A stretch of DNA of 64,000 nucleotides, taken from NCBI RefSeq assembly GCF_021134715.1, contig NC_060017.1, forward strand, positions 4,216,001 to 4,280,000, written 5' to 3'. The notes below the pieces were generated by a model, which saw only the letters and a program-made list of their open reading frames with translations, searched no databases and was not told the DNA's origin. Position 1 is the first letter of the stretch, and each line of letters opens with the position of its first letter. Origin of the DNA: Daphnia pulex (lineage: Eukaryota > Arthropoda > Branchiopoda > Diplostraca > Daphniidae). Of this stretch, positions 22,177-34,320 are shown piece by piece. The position numbers and the translations under genes were made by a program.

Positions 22177-24846
22177 AAATTTGTAATTACTCCTTAATGT
22201 TTGTATTCACTTATCCCTGAAAGCATTGGACTTGATTCACCCATGGTATTGTTGTCTCAAAGAGTGTTCGCAATGAAATAAATAAAGAAAATTTCTTTAA
22301 CTGCACTTGCTGACGAGCATTGATATTCATCATCCGCCAAGGCCAATGTCTATTTCTAGGAACTCGGAACTTGGCGGTTTTTCTTGTTCAAATTTTAGGT
22401 AGCTGTACAAGCATTTTAAATGCAGTAAAGAGATTCAGTCATGAAACCAAATAACAGTTGTGTACATATCTTCACGCTATTTTCAAATGGAAAACAAAAA
22501 AGCTTGGATTGCGCAACAATTTCGTCACAGTATTTTCATTTGTTCCAGACGCTGACTTTGAGCTTTGAAGTACCGTTCTGCCATGTAGGTAACTTTCTCG
22601 ATGTATGTAATCCCTTTTGTGATCTCTTCCCCTATTCTGATGACCAGCAGACTTTTCTCTTCTAACCCTGTGATGTCACATGCTTTTTGGCTTAGAGTAG
22701 CGCAATTCACGCACGCATCGTTGAACGCAATCAATTTAGATGCGCTACCTACTATTCGTACTACTGGATGAGTACGGTAGAGGGCTCTCTCAGTTTTTAG
22801 ATTTGTATTGCCGCTGTAGTCCCGAAGCACACGAAGGGTGCGTCCGTTTTGTAATCATCGAGTCATTTGATCACGTGATCTGTACAACAACCAGTTACCA
22901 ACGAGATTTTTATTTCAGTAAGTTATCAAATTATCGGAGTTTGGTGTTTTGCGGTGCTGCCAAGTTGTGGTTTCTTCGTAAGATGACGTCTTTTTCAAAC
23001 ACAGCACTTTTTCCCCCTTAACCATATCAACAGATGCATATGCAGAATCCTAAATGAAACCTTAATAAAAAAAAATAACAAATGCGCGATTCTCTAAAGC
23101 CACTAAAATCTGTTGTCTTAATTTCGGTTAATCTAATGTTAGAGTATTTCAAATACTATTGGCGAGGGCTCAAATTAGTTTAAATAGGTTTAAAAAGTGT
23201 TTTCGCGCATTTAATAATTGTTTGAATAATTTTTGGCATCATATGCAATATGTTACAATAAAAGGAACGAGTTTGGGAATGAAACAATGAGTTACATTCA
23301 GCTAAAAATTTCCGGCAGCTATACTAACTCGACCGGACGACCCGTCTAATACAACATCAAATTTGGTCAAAAAACAAAAGAGAAAAACTACTTCGATCCG
23401 ACTCTCCGAGTGAGAATATAGACGCACCCCCGGGGTGGTAAGAATTATAAAATGGCAACGCGGGTCACGCAGGAAGAATGAAAGATTGCCTTTGACGGTT
23501 TGAGGGTGGTGGCGGGTGATTGCATTTCGACAGAACACACAGAGGGTCGTACCGCTTTATGGTCTTGCAGCCTGATTTGACGTGGATGTAACATTAGCAC
23601 TTTGAAAATAGTCATAGCATTCAGAGAGCTGTGCAGACGCTCGTCTAACGCCATATCGAGTCTCTCCATATATATATTTGCAGTTGTGTGGCGCAACCTT
23701 AAAAGCGACTTTTTGTAATTCTTCGAGGCCAAATGGGTGTTACTTAGAAACGACTTTTGCCCTTTGCAGTCGACTTGCAAGTACGTCAGTCGTCGGCGAC
23801 TCGAGTTCCTTTTATGGGAAGAATACACTGCAATAGCCATACATAGACTTGGGGGCCATACAAATGCTGGCTGCTGGCTTGCTCACTTTTTCCTAAAACG
23901 AAGGAAATGGCAACACACCGACCATATTTGCAGATTCTTCCATCAGTTCCATGTTATTTTTTCTTTTCCCATTTTCTGATTTAATCTTTGAGTTTAGATT
24001 TTCTCAGTTCAAGAGCTTGGCGAATAATGTGCGAGTTGCAGAATGATCAACTGTTATTATTTTTTCATTTAAACATATTTGGAACTTTGAATTTTCTAGA
24101 GATAAAATATTTATTTTTACAATTTTTTGGTACGAATTCAAAAATCCTTGGATCTGAAATCAAGCCTATGCATAGCATCCATATATAGAAATTCAAAATA
24201 TCGATATTCAAATCAAGTTGAAAATTGCGCTTCCATTCTCCCTTGATTCCAACAATACTCGTTGCTTCCCAGTCCACCGTGTATTACCGCCGTCAAAACG
24301 GCAAAAGCGGCATTTCAATACCTTATTTGGCGTAAGACTGGGGCTGTTAAGGGCGGAGCTTGAGACTGAGCCCGCTAGAGGAACGACGCTTGCACTGCTA
24401 CCAACGGAGAGCAGACCACTCTCGAGTTGCAATCTGAACGGTTTTATTGAAAGTTTCGGTGATTTTTTTTTATCTGACAAATTCAGGCGATTCTGAATTT
24501 GAAATACAAACTCATGTGGATTTTTGCTTCGAAATTTGTGGCCTAAGAAACTGTTGTTTTTTTCCCGAATTCCATACGGATTACGAAGCATGGCCCACTT
24601 GATCTACAGCTCAACTTTCGGATCAATAAAAACTGTTTTTCACTAGATTGGTTGTTGAACATCAGTTTCATTACTGTGATCTAATGCTCCAAAGATTCTA
24701 AGTGCTTGAATTCCCAACCAAGAGTTATTTTCCAAGTGCGAGTAGAAGAAACAGTGAAAACAAGTGTTGGGAGCCACCAAGCCTGTTTGTGCCAGTTAAT
24801 TTTTTCTCACTTGGAGAATTGAAAAGTAAAACACAATAAAAACAAA
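22177..24846. other. COPS7-kinase intergenic region
   Basis: 2.7 kb containing the COPS7 3' UTR, an unidentified open frame on the minus strand (22525-22830), and the presumed promoter and 5' UTR of the downstream kinase gene toward 24.6-24.85 kb. Other open frames here (for example 23445-23840, minus) look like chance frames. Confidence 0.5.
22525..22830 (-). CDS. Unidentified helical open reading frame, possible 3' exon
   Basis: About 100 codons open, rich in helix-forming residues near the end (EEITKGITYIEKVTYMAERY, then FKAQSQRLEQMKIL and a TGA stop). There is no usable ATG: the frame begins after a TGA just upstream and the only internal ATGs are near the 3' end. A splice acceptor-like GACTACAG at about 22814-22821 would let it serve as the last exon of a small gene whose first exon lies to the right; I could not fix that exon. 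I do not recognise the protein. Composition resembles small coiled-coil adaptor subunits, but that is only an impression, and a chance frame is possible. Confidence 0.25.
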   Translation of the reverse strand: MLRDYSGNTNLKTERALYRTHPVVRIVGSASKLIAFNDACVNCATLSQKACDITGLEEKSLLVIRIGEEITKGITYIEKVTYMAERYFKAQSQRLEQMKIL

Positions 24847-27800
24847 ATGGTGGGTGGAAGTGAAGTCCAAAGTGGATCCGTTGAAGATATGGCATTGGAA
24901 GAACTGCAAGCATTAATACCATCTTTAACCATAAGCTCGATGCCTGGATTGTTGACATTATGTCCATCTAGAGCTGAAGTGTTGGTAGCGAAAGAGCCAC
25001 TCCATCAACTGTACACAGTGGAAAGTCATCCTTTTGCCAGGTAAACCATGTTGGCTGTTTGTAAACTTTGTGTTTTATTTTGATGTGTGAGAAGTTGAGA
25101 CAAATAATGCTGCTGGGGATCCCAGTGAATTTTTGCATTTTTTAAAACTAAAGTTAGTGTGACATGCGACCTAAAATCCCGTATACAGTTGCTCGTTAGA
25201 GTTTTGATGCTGCTAGCTTCAGCAACTTTCACGCTGGCTAGTTTATGCAACGTACGTATTTTGAAACACTTGACTGGGAAAGTTGCGTGAACGTTGGTGG
25301 AAAGTGGCAAAGTGAATGGATCTTTGACCAATGAGATAGTGTGTTGTTTACATATTGCACAACTGCGTCCATGATAAAAATCTCACCCGTCAGGTTTGTT
25401 CCGCTTGTTTAATGCGCAACGGTCGAAAACTCGTACGTTACCAAAAAAATAAAAACAATACAAATTATTGTTGACACAAGTGTTGAAATCAATCTTTTGA
25501 AAACCCACATCCTTTGGCGATCAGTATCAGATAACCTTTCGTTCGTAATCCTCCATTTTTATTCGCAGTTCACTTTCGTGATAAGAACATAAATTGGGAA
25601 GATGTCAGAGAAATAATTAGGTAGCCTTTTAAAATCATTTTTTCTTACACTCGTTAGTATTTCAGGAAGACATAATGAAGCAAGCTATTGACTTTTTGTT
25701 AAACGTTAACGTAACATTTTATGACTCTGTTTTATTCAAGAACTTTGCTCGAGAGTGAAATCGATATTTCAGCCTTTTCGTGGCCCTGGTATGTCGGCCA
25801 CGTCTCGTGTTTGCTGTGTAAAATATTTTTTAACGTCGCCTTAAAAATGTCTGTAGAGCGTCTTGTGTAAATTTCGAATAGTTTCCTTTTTTTCAAGTCA
25901 ATTTGTTTTTTATTTGAAGCTATGAAAGACGGATGATGTCAACCAGCGGTCAGTCTTATTTCGTCGTGTTGGCGAAAATACAAGATTGTACACGAACCAA
26001 CTTTTTACGGAGACATTTTTCTTTCTTAGTAGGCTAGGGGTGAATGGGAAAGTGTATTGGCTCATATGGTTAGTCGTCATAGAAGCAACTTTCTGTTACA
26101 CTAGCTGCACTTAATTGTGGGAAGATAGCTTTTTTTTTACTCAACACCTTGTGCTTGCTTAAGAAATCAGTATTGTTATGAATAGAGTTTCATTAGATAT
26201 TGTATTTCTTGGTCTGGTGAATTTTTATCAAATACGTTGAGCATGGGAAATTTGTTGTCTAGACTCCAGTATTGAACAGGGAATCTGTTATTTATATCTT
26301 GAGAATTAAGAAATAATGTTATAGATTTTGGCTGGTGTTTTTAAAAATAGAAAGTGGAATAGATTTCTGAAATTGCTGTGGAGCTTGACCGAAAATTATG
26401 ATTCTCTTCTTATTATAACTGGAGAAACATGATTGAGTTGCCGTCTATACGCAGCTGTAAGGGTGTGACTAGAGATTCAGGAAAACTTTTATTTGGGTCA
26501 GACATCTTACAACAGCCCAAAGCTTCATATCTCGTTTGAGTCGTAATGCAACTCCTCTTCCAGTTTCTTGTCTGCAATTTCTTAAACAAAATGAAATCGA
26601 TAAATGCATTGGAATGCAAGGGTGACTAACTAAAATTTTATTTCTAGTCCTTCCGTCATAGTTTTTCTAGTTGTTCAATTCGTTATGTTGTGGAACTGCC
26701 AACTCATCATGAATGTCTAGCAATTAGATTTATGTGGTGTTGATTTAAATGTAGATTTGTCCACGTAACATTTTAGTTTGAATCATCATTCCTTGAGTTG
26801 TTTTTTGTCTTTTTTTGGCTAGAGAAATGTTGAGAATGGGAATAAGAGTGGCTCGACCAAGTCAAACGTGTATCATCTGCGCATTTGAACGTTTTCAGTT
26901 TCCTAATATAGTCAAGTCTCGAGTGTATCTCGATTCCCCTCTACCTTTCCGTCTTCATTGCTGTGTCTAGTTTGGCCATGTAGTCTTGGCCAAGTGGAAA
27001 ACACAGTGGACATTCCAATGTCCCTTTGGCGACACGATGAGCAGGATCTACCGATTTGGTAACCCGTCACCGATTCCCCATCGAAAAAACAAAGCTAGCG
27101 AGCCTTAATGCGTGAAGTGGAGCGGCACATCTGTGCACGCCGATTCCGTCCTTGCTGACAGCTGATTGGCTATTGTGGCACTTCGGTCGGTCAGTGAGAC
27201 CCCCCCCCCCTCCCCACTTCTTTTTCCTCTCTTCACTCTTCTGTCTTTCTCTTTATATTCTCCTTCGTTCTTTCGTTATCAGGTTTCTTTGTTAAACTAG
27301 GCAACATTTGGTTTGTCATCGTCCAAGCCAACTCAACCTTGTCCAAGGACGTTTGACGATTCTTTGCAGTTGAAATTGTCTGCAGCTGATATGGTCACGT
27401 GTACTTTCTTTATTCGTTTATCAAATTTCCTTCTTACGCTCGTTTTTCTCAACATGGAAAAACCATAATTTCGGTGATTCGTTCTATGCCAAACCGGCTC
27501 AAAATAGTCACAATTTTAACACTAGTTTGTTAAATTGTAATCTTCTTCATTAGCTTTTCTGATCTGACTAGGATTTCATTTTTAACGGTGGATTACGTAA
27601 TGTTGCCACATTATTTGTGTGAACTTTGTTTGCCTATAAATGATATGAGAGACGGGACGATAAAATGCTTCAAGTTTTCCCATGCTTAGACTATACAGCA
27701 TTTGTTGGAATCTTTACAAGTTTTCACCCATGATTTTAACCTGTCTTCGTTTGCCAGACAGCCATTTCGTTTTATATGAAAGGAGAGATATCCGGTTTCT

Positions 27801-30800
27801 TGATGTCTCCCCCTCCCCCCGTTTTTGACATTTTGTTGTTCGTTGTTCAATTCCTCCAGGGCAGTGGGTGCGCCGCTTTTGCTCCAACGGTCGCCCAAAA
27901 TGCAGACGGAGTAACATTCCTTTTTTTCTTTTTGGAACCCTCTCGAGTGCCCCCAGATAGTGTGTTGTACTGGAAGAATCTTGATCGATTCGCCAGTCGT
28001 TGATCTGGCAACAGGAAGCGACTATTGACCAAAATGGAAGTCGAAGTCTTCCAAAATTGTCTAGTTTTCAAATCAATTAAGGAGCGGTTAGTCACTGGTC
28101 AGAGAGAGTTAACTATGGTCTTCTTGGCCTTTTAGAATGGCTTGAGCAATGCAAGTTGATGCCTTCTTTGACCAGTTCCAAACACCGGTATTGGAAAAAG
28201 AAGTTCAGAGTTCCCTTCATACAGTAGTTGTTGTTGTAGGCCAGAGTTTATTTGTAAATACAAAAGTTAATTTCAGAACAGCAAAAATATAGATATGATC
28301 AAATAATATAGCCGACACTCTCTGCTTAATTGCCATCTAGCACCTTGATCATAGTCTATTGCGCTTAATCTTTTTTTTTTTTTTTTGCTAGCAGGTAAAT
28401 TATACTAACTGAACTTTATTAGCCTTGACATTCGGGGTTTGTTATCTATGATTTGAGTGTTTTGCAGGATCTGCTCTCCCCTGTTCATCCAAACATCACA
28501 CCTGCAATGTCGCTCTATTTGTCTTTGATATAGTTGCTTTCAAATTATAGTGTGAAGTTTCATTTCTAACCGACAAACAACTCGTCGCTATCTGGGCTTC
28601 TTAATTAAAGCTTGAGAAACTTAGCGAACATGAAAATCCCAGTGAATTGATTGTAACTGTTTGCTTTAAAGGAAATGAGAGACTCGTGTAAAGGTTGCTA
28701 ACGAACAATCTTGCCTAGTCTAGATACGTCATTACTGATAATGCAGTCTGTTCTCCTTTGAACCGCTTTCGACGGATCTTGGTTTACCATTTATTACAAA
28801 TCTGACGTGTGTTATCAAATACGTACATGGCACCACAACCACACTCTTTTGTTAATGTAACTTATGTGAGCAATGCATACGTTGTCCTTCTGCAATTGCT
28901 CAATCCTTAAATGTACTGTTTTGTACGAGTGGTTTTCATTATCGCCCAACCTATATTTGATTTCATATACGTACAATACCCACCCAAAATCTTGGCTCAT
29001 CACCTGACAATTTTAGGGGATTTTAACTTTACCGGCAAGAGCCTTACGCCTGTTGTTTGATGGTATTCGTAGCTATTAATGGGAATCGAATGTGTAATGT
29101 TAATTAATTGATCCAAGAAATCTTGCCAATGCCAATCAACGCAATGAAAACGTGAGTCATGCAAAGCCGACTTGCAGTAGTTATTGTTGTCTGCGCTGCC
29201 GAGACGTTGGTTCTTCTTGTTTTGTGTTTTGTTTGTTAGTTTTTGGGTTTCTTGTTTTTTCATTTTCCTTTCCTATTTCGTTTCATGGCTCGAGTCCTTT
29301 TTTGGCCATTGGCGCGTGTATTTAGAGTAGTCGACCTTGTTCGCCCTTAAATGGTTGACACCATATGTGGCAGCAGCAGCAGCAGCAGCCCTGATGTTTG
29401 TCTTATTAACATTCAGTGAGTGTGCGCGGACTTCACGCAGTCGTCATCCGCCTTGGGAACAGGGGCGCCAAAGAGTTGGAAGTTTTTTTTTTCTTTTTTC
29501 GCTTCCAAATTTTCTGGTTTTGGTTATGCGAAGGTTGCTTCATGCGTTTTTCCTACTGAGGATTTTTTCCCCTTTCGCCGTACCTTGAAAAAAAAAAAAA
29601 TAACGACACAATGTCCAACTGTCTAGTCTTTCGGTCATGTTAAATCTAATACAGCTTGTACTTAAAAGGCACAAGCTACGAAAAAAAACCCAAAAAACAT
29701 CCGTAATTTGTTTTTTTTTTTTTTGTTTGGTCGGTCTTGTGAAGCCGATTAGAAATGTCAGATCAGTTTATCCACCCTTGCGTTTGCGAGTCACGAAAAA
29801 AGATACGTTCTCTGTAACTGACCAGATTGGTGAGACTTTGGTCTCCCTTTTCTTTCTCGGTTCCCTTCCTGTCAGGATGGTTTTGCAAGTTTTGTTTTTC
29901 TTTACATAAATCTGTATGCATCATACTTCTTGCATCCCCCAATAATCGAACTAAAAATGGTATAATCAAGGTTACATTTTGAAAACATGCAAGGAAAGAT
30001 GTCCCTGAAGGGTTATGGGCAATACAATTGCTGTATCCATTATCAGAGGTAGCAGACGTAAGGCGTCATAACACTGCGTAGACAGATTACGTGTTTAGGT
30101 TAGTTTTATCATCTCTCAAGTTTTCTATACAACGTTTCCATTCGTCCTTAATAAATTTTAAGTCGGAGATAGCGAGGGACCTTGATTTCTTTTCGTAAAA
30201 TTTAAATTAGGATTCTAATCTCTCGCAAAAGTATACTTATTTTACGGCTTTCCTTCTGTGAGACAAACAAGTGCAAAAAAATGTTGAGCGAAAAAGAAAA
30301 AAAGGCATCTCGGCTAAAATCTTGGATTCTCGTTGTTAGCCTTGTAAGTCGTTATCAGCTATCAAGCGTGCAAGAAATGCTAACTTAGCTTGAATAACAA
30401 GCCCCATGTTCTTTTCTGTCGTGATTTTAAAAAAAGTTAGAATTCCGGTATGAAAATACCTGTACTATTTCGATGTTTGTTTGTTTTTGGACGGAAATTT
30501 TTTTGTAATCTTTATTCAAGTTCTGTTGAATTTGAGGAATTTAATTTTTTTTTAAATTATTTCCTTAATAAATGATTGAATTCCATTTCGATTCCCATGT
30601 TCAATTAATTAAAATTTGCTTTGTTAATTTGAATTTTGATTTTTATAATAACTTTTTGTTTCTTTTTATTTTAATGATTTAGGGGTAAATTTGCTGCTGT
30701 TAAACGATGTCGGAATACCATAACGGGTGAAGAGTTTGCTGCCAAAGTCATTCGAAAAAGACGTCGAGGTGGCGGACCTACACCTGAATCGTTGCACGAA

Positions 30801-33133
30801 GCAGCAACTTTGGACTTGTGCCGTTCATGTCCACACATTGTTCGGCTGGAACAAGTGTACGATACACCCGGAGAAACTATTCTCATTTTACAATTGTAAG
30901 TCAATGAGGAGCTTTAAGTTACGAAAGTAGTAGCCTAATACATGTTTTTATTACATCCGGTTACAGAGCCAAAGGGGGAGAACTGCAAAGCGTGCTCGAT
31001 CGCGATGAAATTCCGGAAGAAGAGGATGTTGTTCGATTCCTACGCCAAGTTTTGGGCGGTTTGTCCTTCTTACATCAATTTGATATAGCACATTTGGATT
31101 TAAAGGTATCATGAAGCTATCTCCAATCATCTTTTACGTGCATAACTGAATGCTAAACATTTCTCTGTAGCCTCAGAATTTGCTACTCACGGGGCCATTC
31201 CCTGATTGTGATATAAAACTGTGCGACTTTGGTATCGCCAGACATATTGCTCGTGGAGCAGATGTTCGTGAGATTTTAGGAACTCCCGATTATGTTGGTC
31301 AGTACAATATTGTCTATGTTTCATTTGTTGGGTTTTGTGCTAATAGTTAAATTTTCTACAGCACCTGAAATATTGAACTACGAACCTATCAGTCTAGCAA
31401 CAGACATGTGGTAAGCCAATTAATAAAATAAATCTAAGTATGGTTGGAGATTTTGATTTTGAATGAAAGATGTTAAATTATATTTTAAATTAGATATTTT
31501 CAACAGTATCCTATAATATCTGTTAAACCATTTCAAAATCCTACAGGTCCGTTGGTGTTCTGGCGTATGTATTGCTTACTGGTTGTACACCTTTTGGAGG
31601 AGAAACCAAGCAAGAAACTTTCTGTAATATCACCCGCTGCCAATTGGAATTTCCCAATGATCTGTTCCAGAATGTTTCTGCAACTGCTATTCAATTCATT
31701 TCCAGCCTTCTCACTCAGGACCCTAGGTAAATTATTACATTTTGAACATGAAACATAATTCGATGAGCAAAACCTCATGACTAAGCAAAATTGGTTATCC
31801 TAGCCAAATTTAGAGTCATTTTTATTTCTTTTAGCTAATCATTCTCATTAAAGTCTAAGTGAACAACCTAGAAAACATAGTTTTAATGGGAGAATGTCAA
31901 CATTTAAAATCGATCCATAAGAGAAAAGTAGTAGGCTAGACATCTTTTAATAAAGAAAACTTTAAATAAGAAAACACTGGAAAGTGGCCATGAATCAAGA
32001 TCTACCTTTAAAATGTTTGATCTTAGAGACAGATTTTTGTTGTGGACATGTATAGTTAGCTTAATAGTGTATGCGATTTATTAACATCAATTTTTTCTTC
32101 TTTTAGTTCTCGCCTGACTGCCCAACGATGCCTCGATCATCCCTGGTTACGTGTCGGCTCGTCCATCGATAAAATTCCGTCGTTTCTTCAAAATTGCGAA
32201 GACTCTTCCACGCTTTCCTGCAACAGCACTATCGTCCCTGATGATGAGGATCTTGGAGACGATCAAACGGACGTGGGCAGTGTGTTCCAGGATACGCTGG
32301 ACGAAACGGTTGTCGATTGTCCAACGGCCCCCGTCACCGGAGTTGATTCTTCTGCTAACTTAGTGCCTTTGTCATCGGCCTCTCCAAAGCTAGTCGTTCT
32401 TCCCGCACGGACAGATGCCAACAAACCGAAACTTTGCGCAGTGTCTGAGGACTCTACTTTTACTAGTTACACCGTTAGTCGACGAGGGAATTCGCTGCCA
32501 TATCGCTTTCGAGCCCCAGCCAACCGAAGAGAAACCTCTTGCGATCGAACTAGCGACTTAGGTTACGGGAGCGACGGAGTCAGCGAAATCTCTTCGGCTG
32601 ATTCGTCGAGCGACCGATCTAGCATTATATCTCTGGATGACACTCCATCAGAATGGACCCAACCCGCCATGCGCCGGTATTCGGATACATCTCTGGCGGC
32701 TGAACGCTTGTGGCGTCGGACATGGGAGCGTTTCCTTCCCGCTACCGCCGGCACATGTGTCGGCCTTCCTAACCATCTCTTTCGTCAAGACTGCGAACGT
32801 GACCAAGCTACAAACGGTCCAGAGTCCAGCCGACCGTGGGAGAGAGTCTGCGTTGGGAGTCGCGCACGGGCTTTGGAGCGTTTTAATACCTCGCCTCCGA
32901 GTACTGCGCCCGAGCTCTCCAAATCCTCACACACACTGTCTTTATCGCTGCCGATCCGGCCAGCGGTGAAGGTACCCGAAGTTCGGACCCGGTTGCTCAA
33001 AGGCCCAGTCTCAACTGCAAAATCGTCGCCTATGCTGATCAAGTCCCCTCTTGTTCATTTAGACAAAGCCGAGACTGTGAGATCTCGCGTAGTCAAGTTT
33101 CAGTCGGTTTCCAGCAGCATATCTACGTCGTAG
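24847..33133 (+). CDS. Drak: Death-associated protein kinase-related kinase (DRAK/STK17-like)
   Basis: Exons: 24847-25040, 30683-30895, 30967-31105, 31171-31297, 31362-31410, 31547-31726, 32107-33133, giving 642 aa. A Ser/Thr kinase of the DAPK family; fly Drak phosphorylates myosin light chain and vertebrate STK17A/B act in apoptosis signalling. The kinase domain is about residues 59-315: glycine-loop remnant ARGKFAAVKRC, ATP Lys86 in EFAAKVIRKRR, catalytic HLDLKPQN with Asp180, DFG with Asp201 in KLCDFGIARHI, then GTPDYVAPEIL and DMWSVGVLAYVLLTGCTPFGG. The HLDLKPQN form and the short basic KRRRGG insert fit DRAK. The C-terminal 320 residues are Ser-rich, without a recognisable domain, and probably disordered. 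Exon 1 codes the N-terminus and part of the kinase lobe and is split from the rest by a 5.6-kb intron, far longer than any other intron here. Confidence 0.92.
25041..30682 (+). other. Large first coding intron of the DRAK-like kinase
   Basis: 5642 bp between AG|GTAAAC and a TTTAG acceptor; the exons rejoin in frame to give ARGKFAAVKRC across the junction. The interior is AT-rich with homopolymers, an 11-nt C run (27200-27210) and a (CAG)6 tract (29371-29388). I found no nested gene on either strand. A long first intron commonly holds enhancers or an alternative promoter, which is inference here. Confidence 0.75.
29371..29388. repeat. (CAG)6 microsatellite
   Basis: Six CAG units inside the long kinase intron. 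One open frame reads it as poly-Ala but has no ATG and no other coding sign. Confidence 0.85.
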
Positions 33134-34320
33134 AATGGTAGTTTGACTGCTCCACGTGGTACTCCAATCTTTTTTTTCTTTTGCCCTATCCCCCACCCCC
33201 CTTTGGTGTACTTTGTCTTTTTCGTCATAGCTAAGTCGGCTAGACTTCAAAGCTAGCTTGAAACAGGACTTTAGCGAAGTTGTGACCTATTCCAGAACTA
33301 TCCGCCCTTTTCCTTATTTAAATTTACATTTTTATCATTATTGCCTAGATAATCCCCCCCCCTCTTCCCCCCACTGAAAAATGTTAAGCTAGTCACTCTG
33401 GCACTAGAAGCATTCACGCATTTTCGCACATGTCTGTTGTTATTTGAACAGAACGCTTCTCCATTCCTGATTTGTATTATTTTCCTCCCGTTCAGGCCAC
33501 CATACAAATTTCCTAATATAATCACTCCATACAATGCCTGTTAACAAATTCAATTCGTTTCCCATTCCAAAGCAAAATGAAATCCACCGTAAATCTGGAT
33601 TACTTTCGACGTGGCTATGATGGCTGGCAAAATTTGTTGATTTCCTCAGAATCCCTTTTGTTTGTACAAGAGCCTAAGTCGTTCACTGTTGTTCTGACTT
33701 GTAGACCATACAAAAAAAACACCAGCAAAATCATCCTTGCAAAGGGTTTAGATCTAAATTACTCTTCTGTCTGAAGTGTAAATATTTCACACATCAATTT
33801 TGGCTATATGCAGTCCTCTCTGTAGCAAATGAAGTTTAATTACTTCAAATTTTGCAATATCCCCTCCCTTCGGACGCATAATGTTTTCTTGAATCCCAAA
33901 CCTGAACCTAATATTCAAAGGAAGGGCATACCAAGTGAACAATATAAAATTGGAAAGAGGCAATGACAGCGTGTTAACCTATTAATAGTTGATACGGAAA
34001 TCTCTGCAATACATACAGTCCTTTTCGGATAATGACATCGTTTTTGTTCATTAAACAATCAATTCCATAATCCATGAATTTACAATTTAGGCTGAACGAC
34101 GTTTTAATGCGAAAAGAATCACTTTGATTATGGAATGACGATTGGTGTAGAGTTGTAATTTCTAATTTAAATGATTAAAAAAAAACGTCGTTATTAAGTC
34201 AAAAAGAAGAATCCAGAAAAATCGTAGTTAGTCCAATATGCCAATAAACGCTTTAAACGTTAAAATTGGACTTGAGTTTATTCAACCAATTGTCGAAAAC
34301 AAATTTCGATGAAATTACAT
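33134..34320. other. Convergent 3' spacer between DRAK-like kinase and ABCF2
   Basis: 1.2 kb holding both 3' UTRs. C-rich runs occur near 33190-33200 and 33352-33375. The ABCF2 polyadenylation signal AATAAA (minus) is at 34282-34277. No coding sequence seen. Confidence 0.6.

Noticed and set aside
23445-23840. 131-codon minus-strand frame starting with a true ATG
   Set aside because: Long for chance, but low in family-like features, with no recognised motif or plausible promoter. No positive evidence of coding.
29337-29588. Frame with a poly-Ala run and a hydrophobic stretch resembling a signal peptide
   Set aside because: It starts with TTG, its Ala run comes from a CAG microsatellite, and it lies within the kinase intron.
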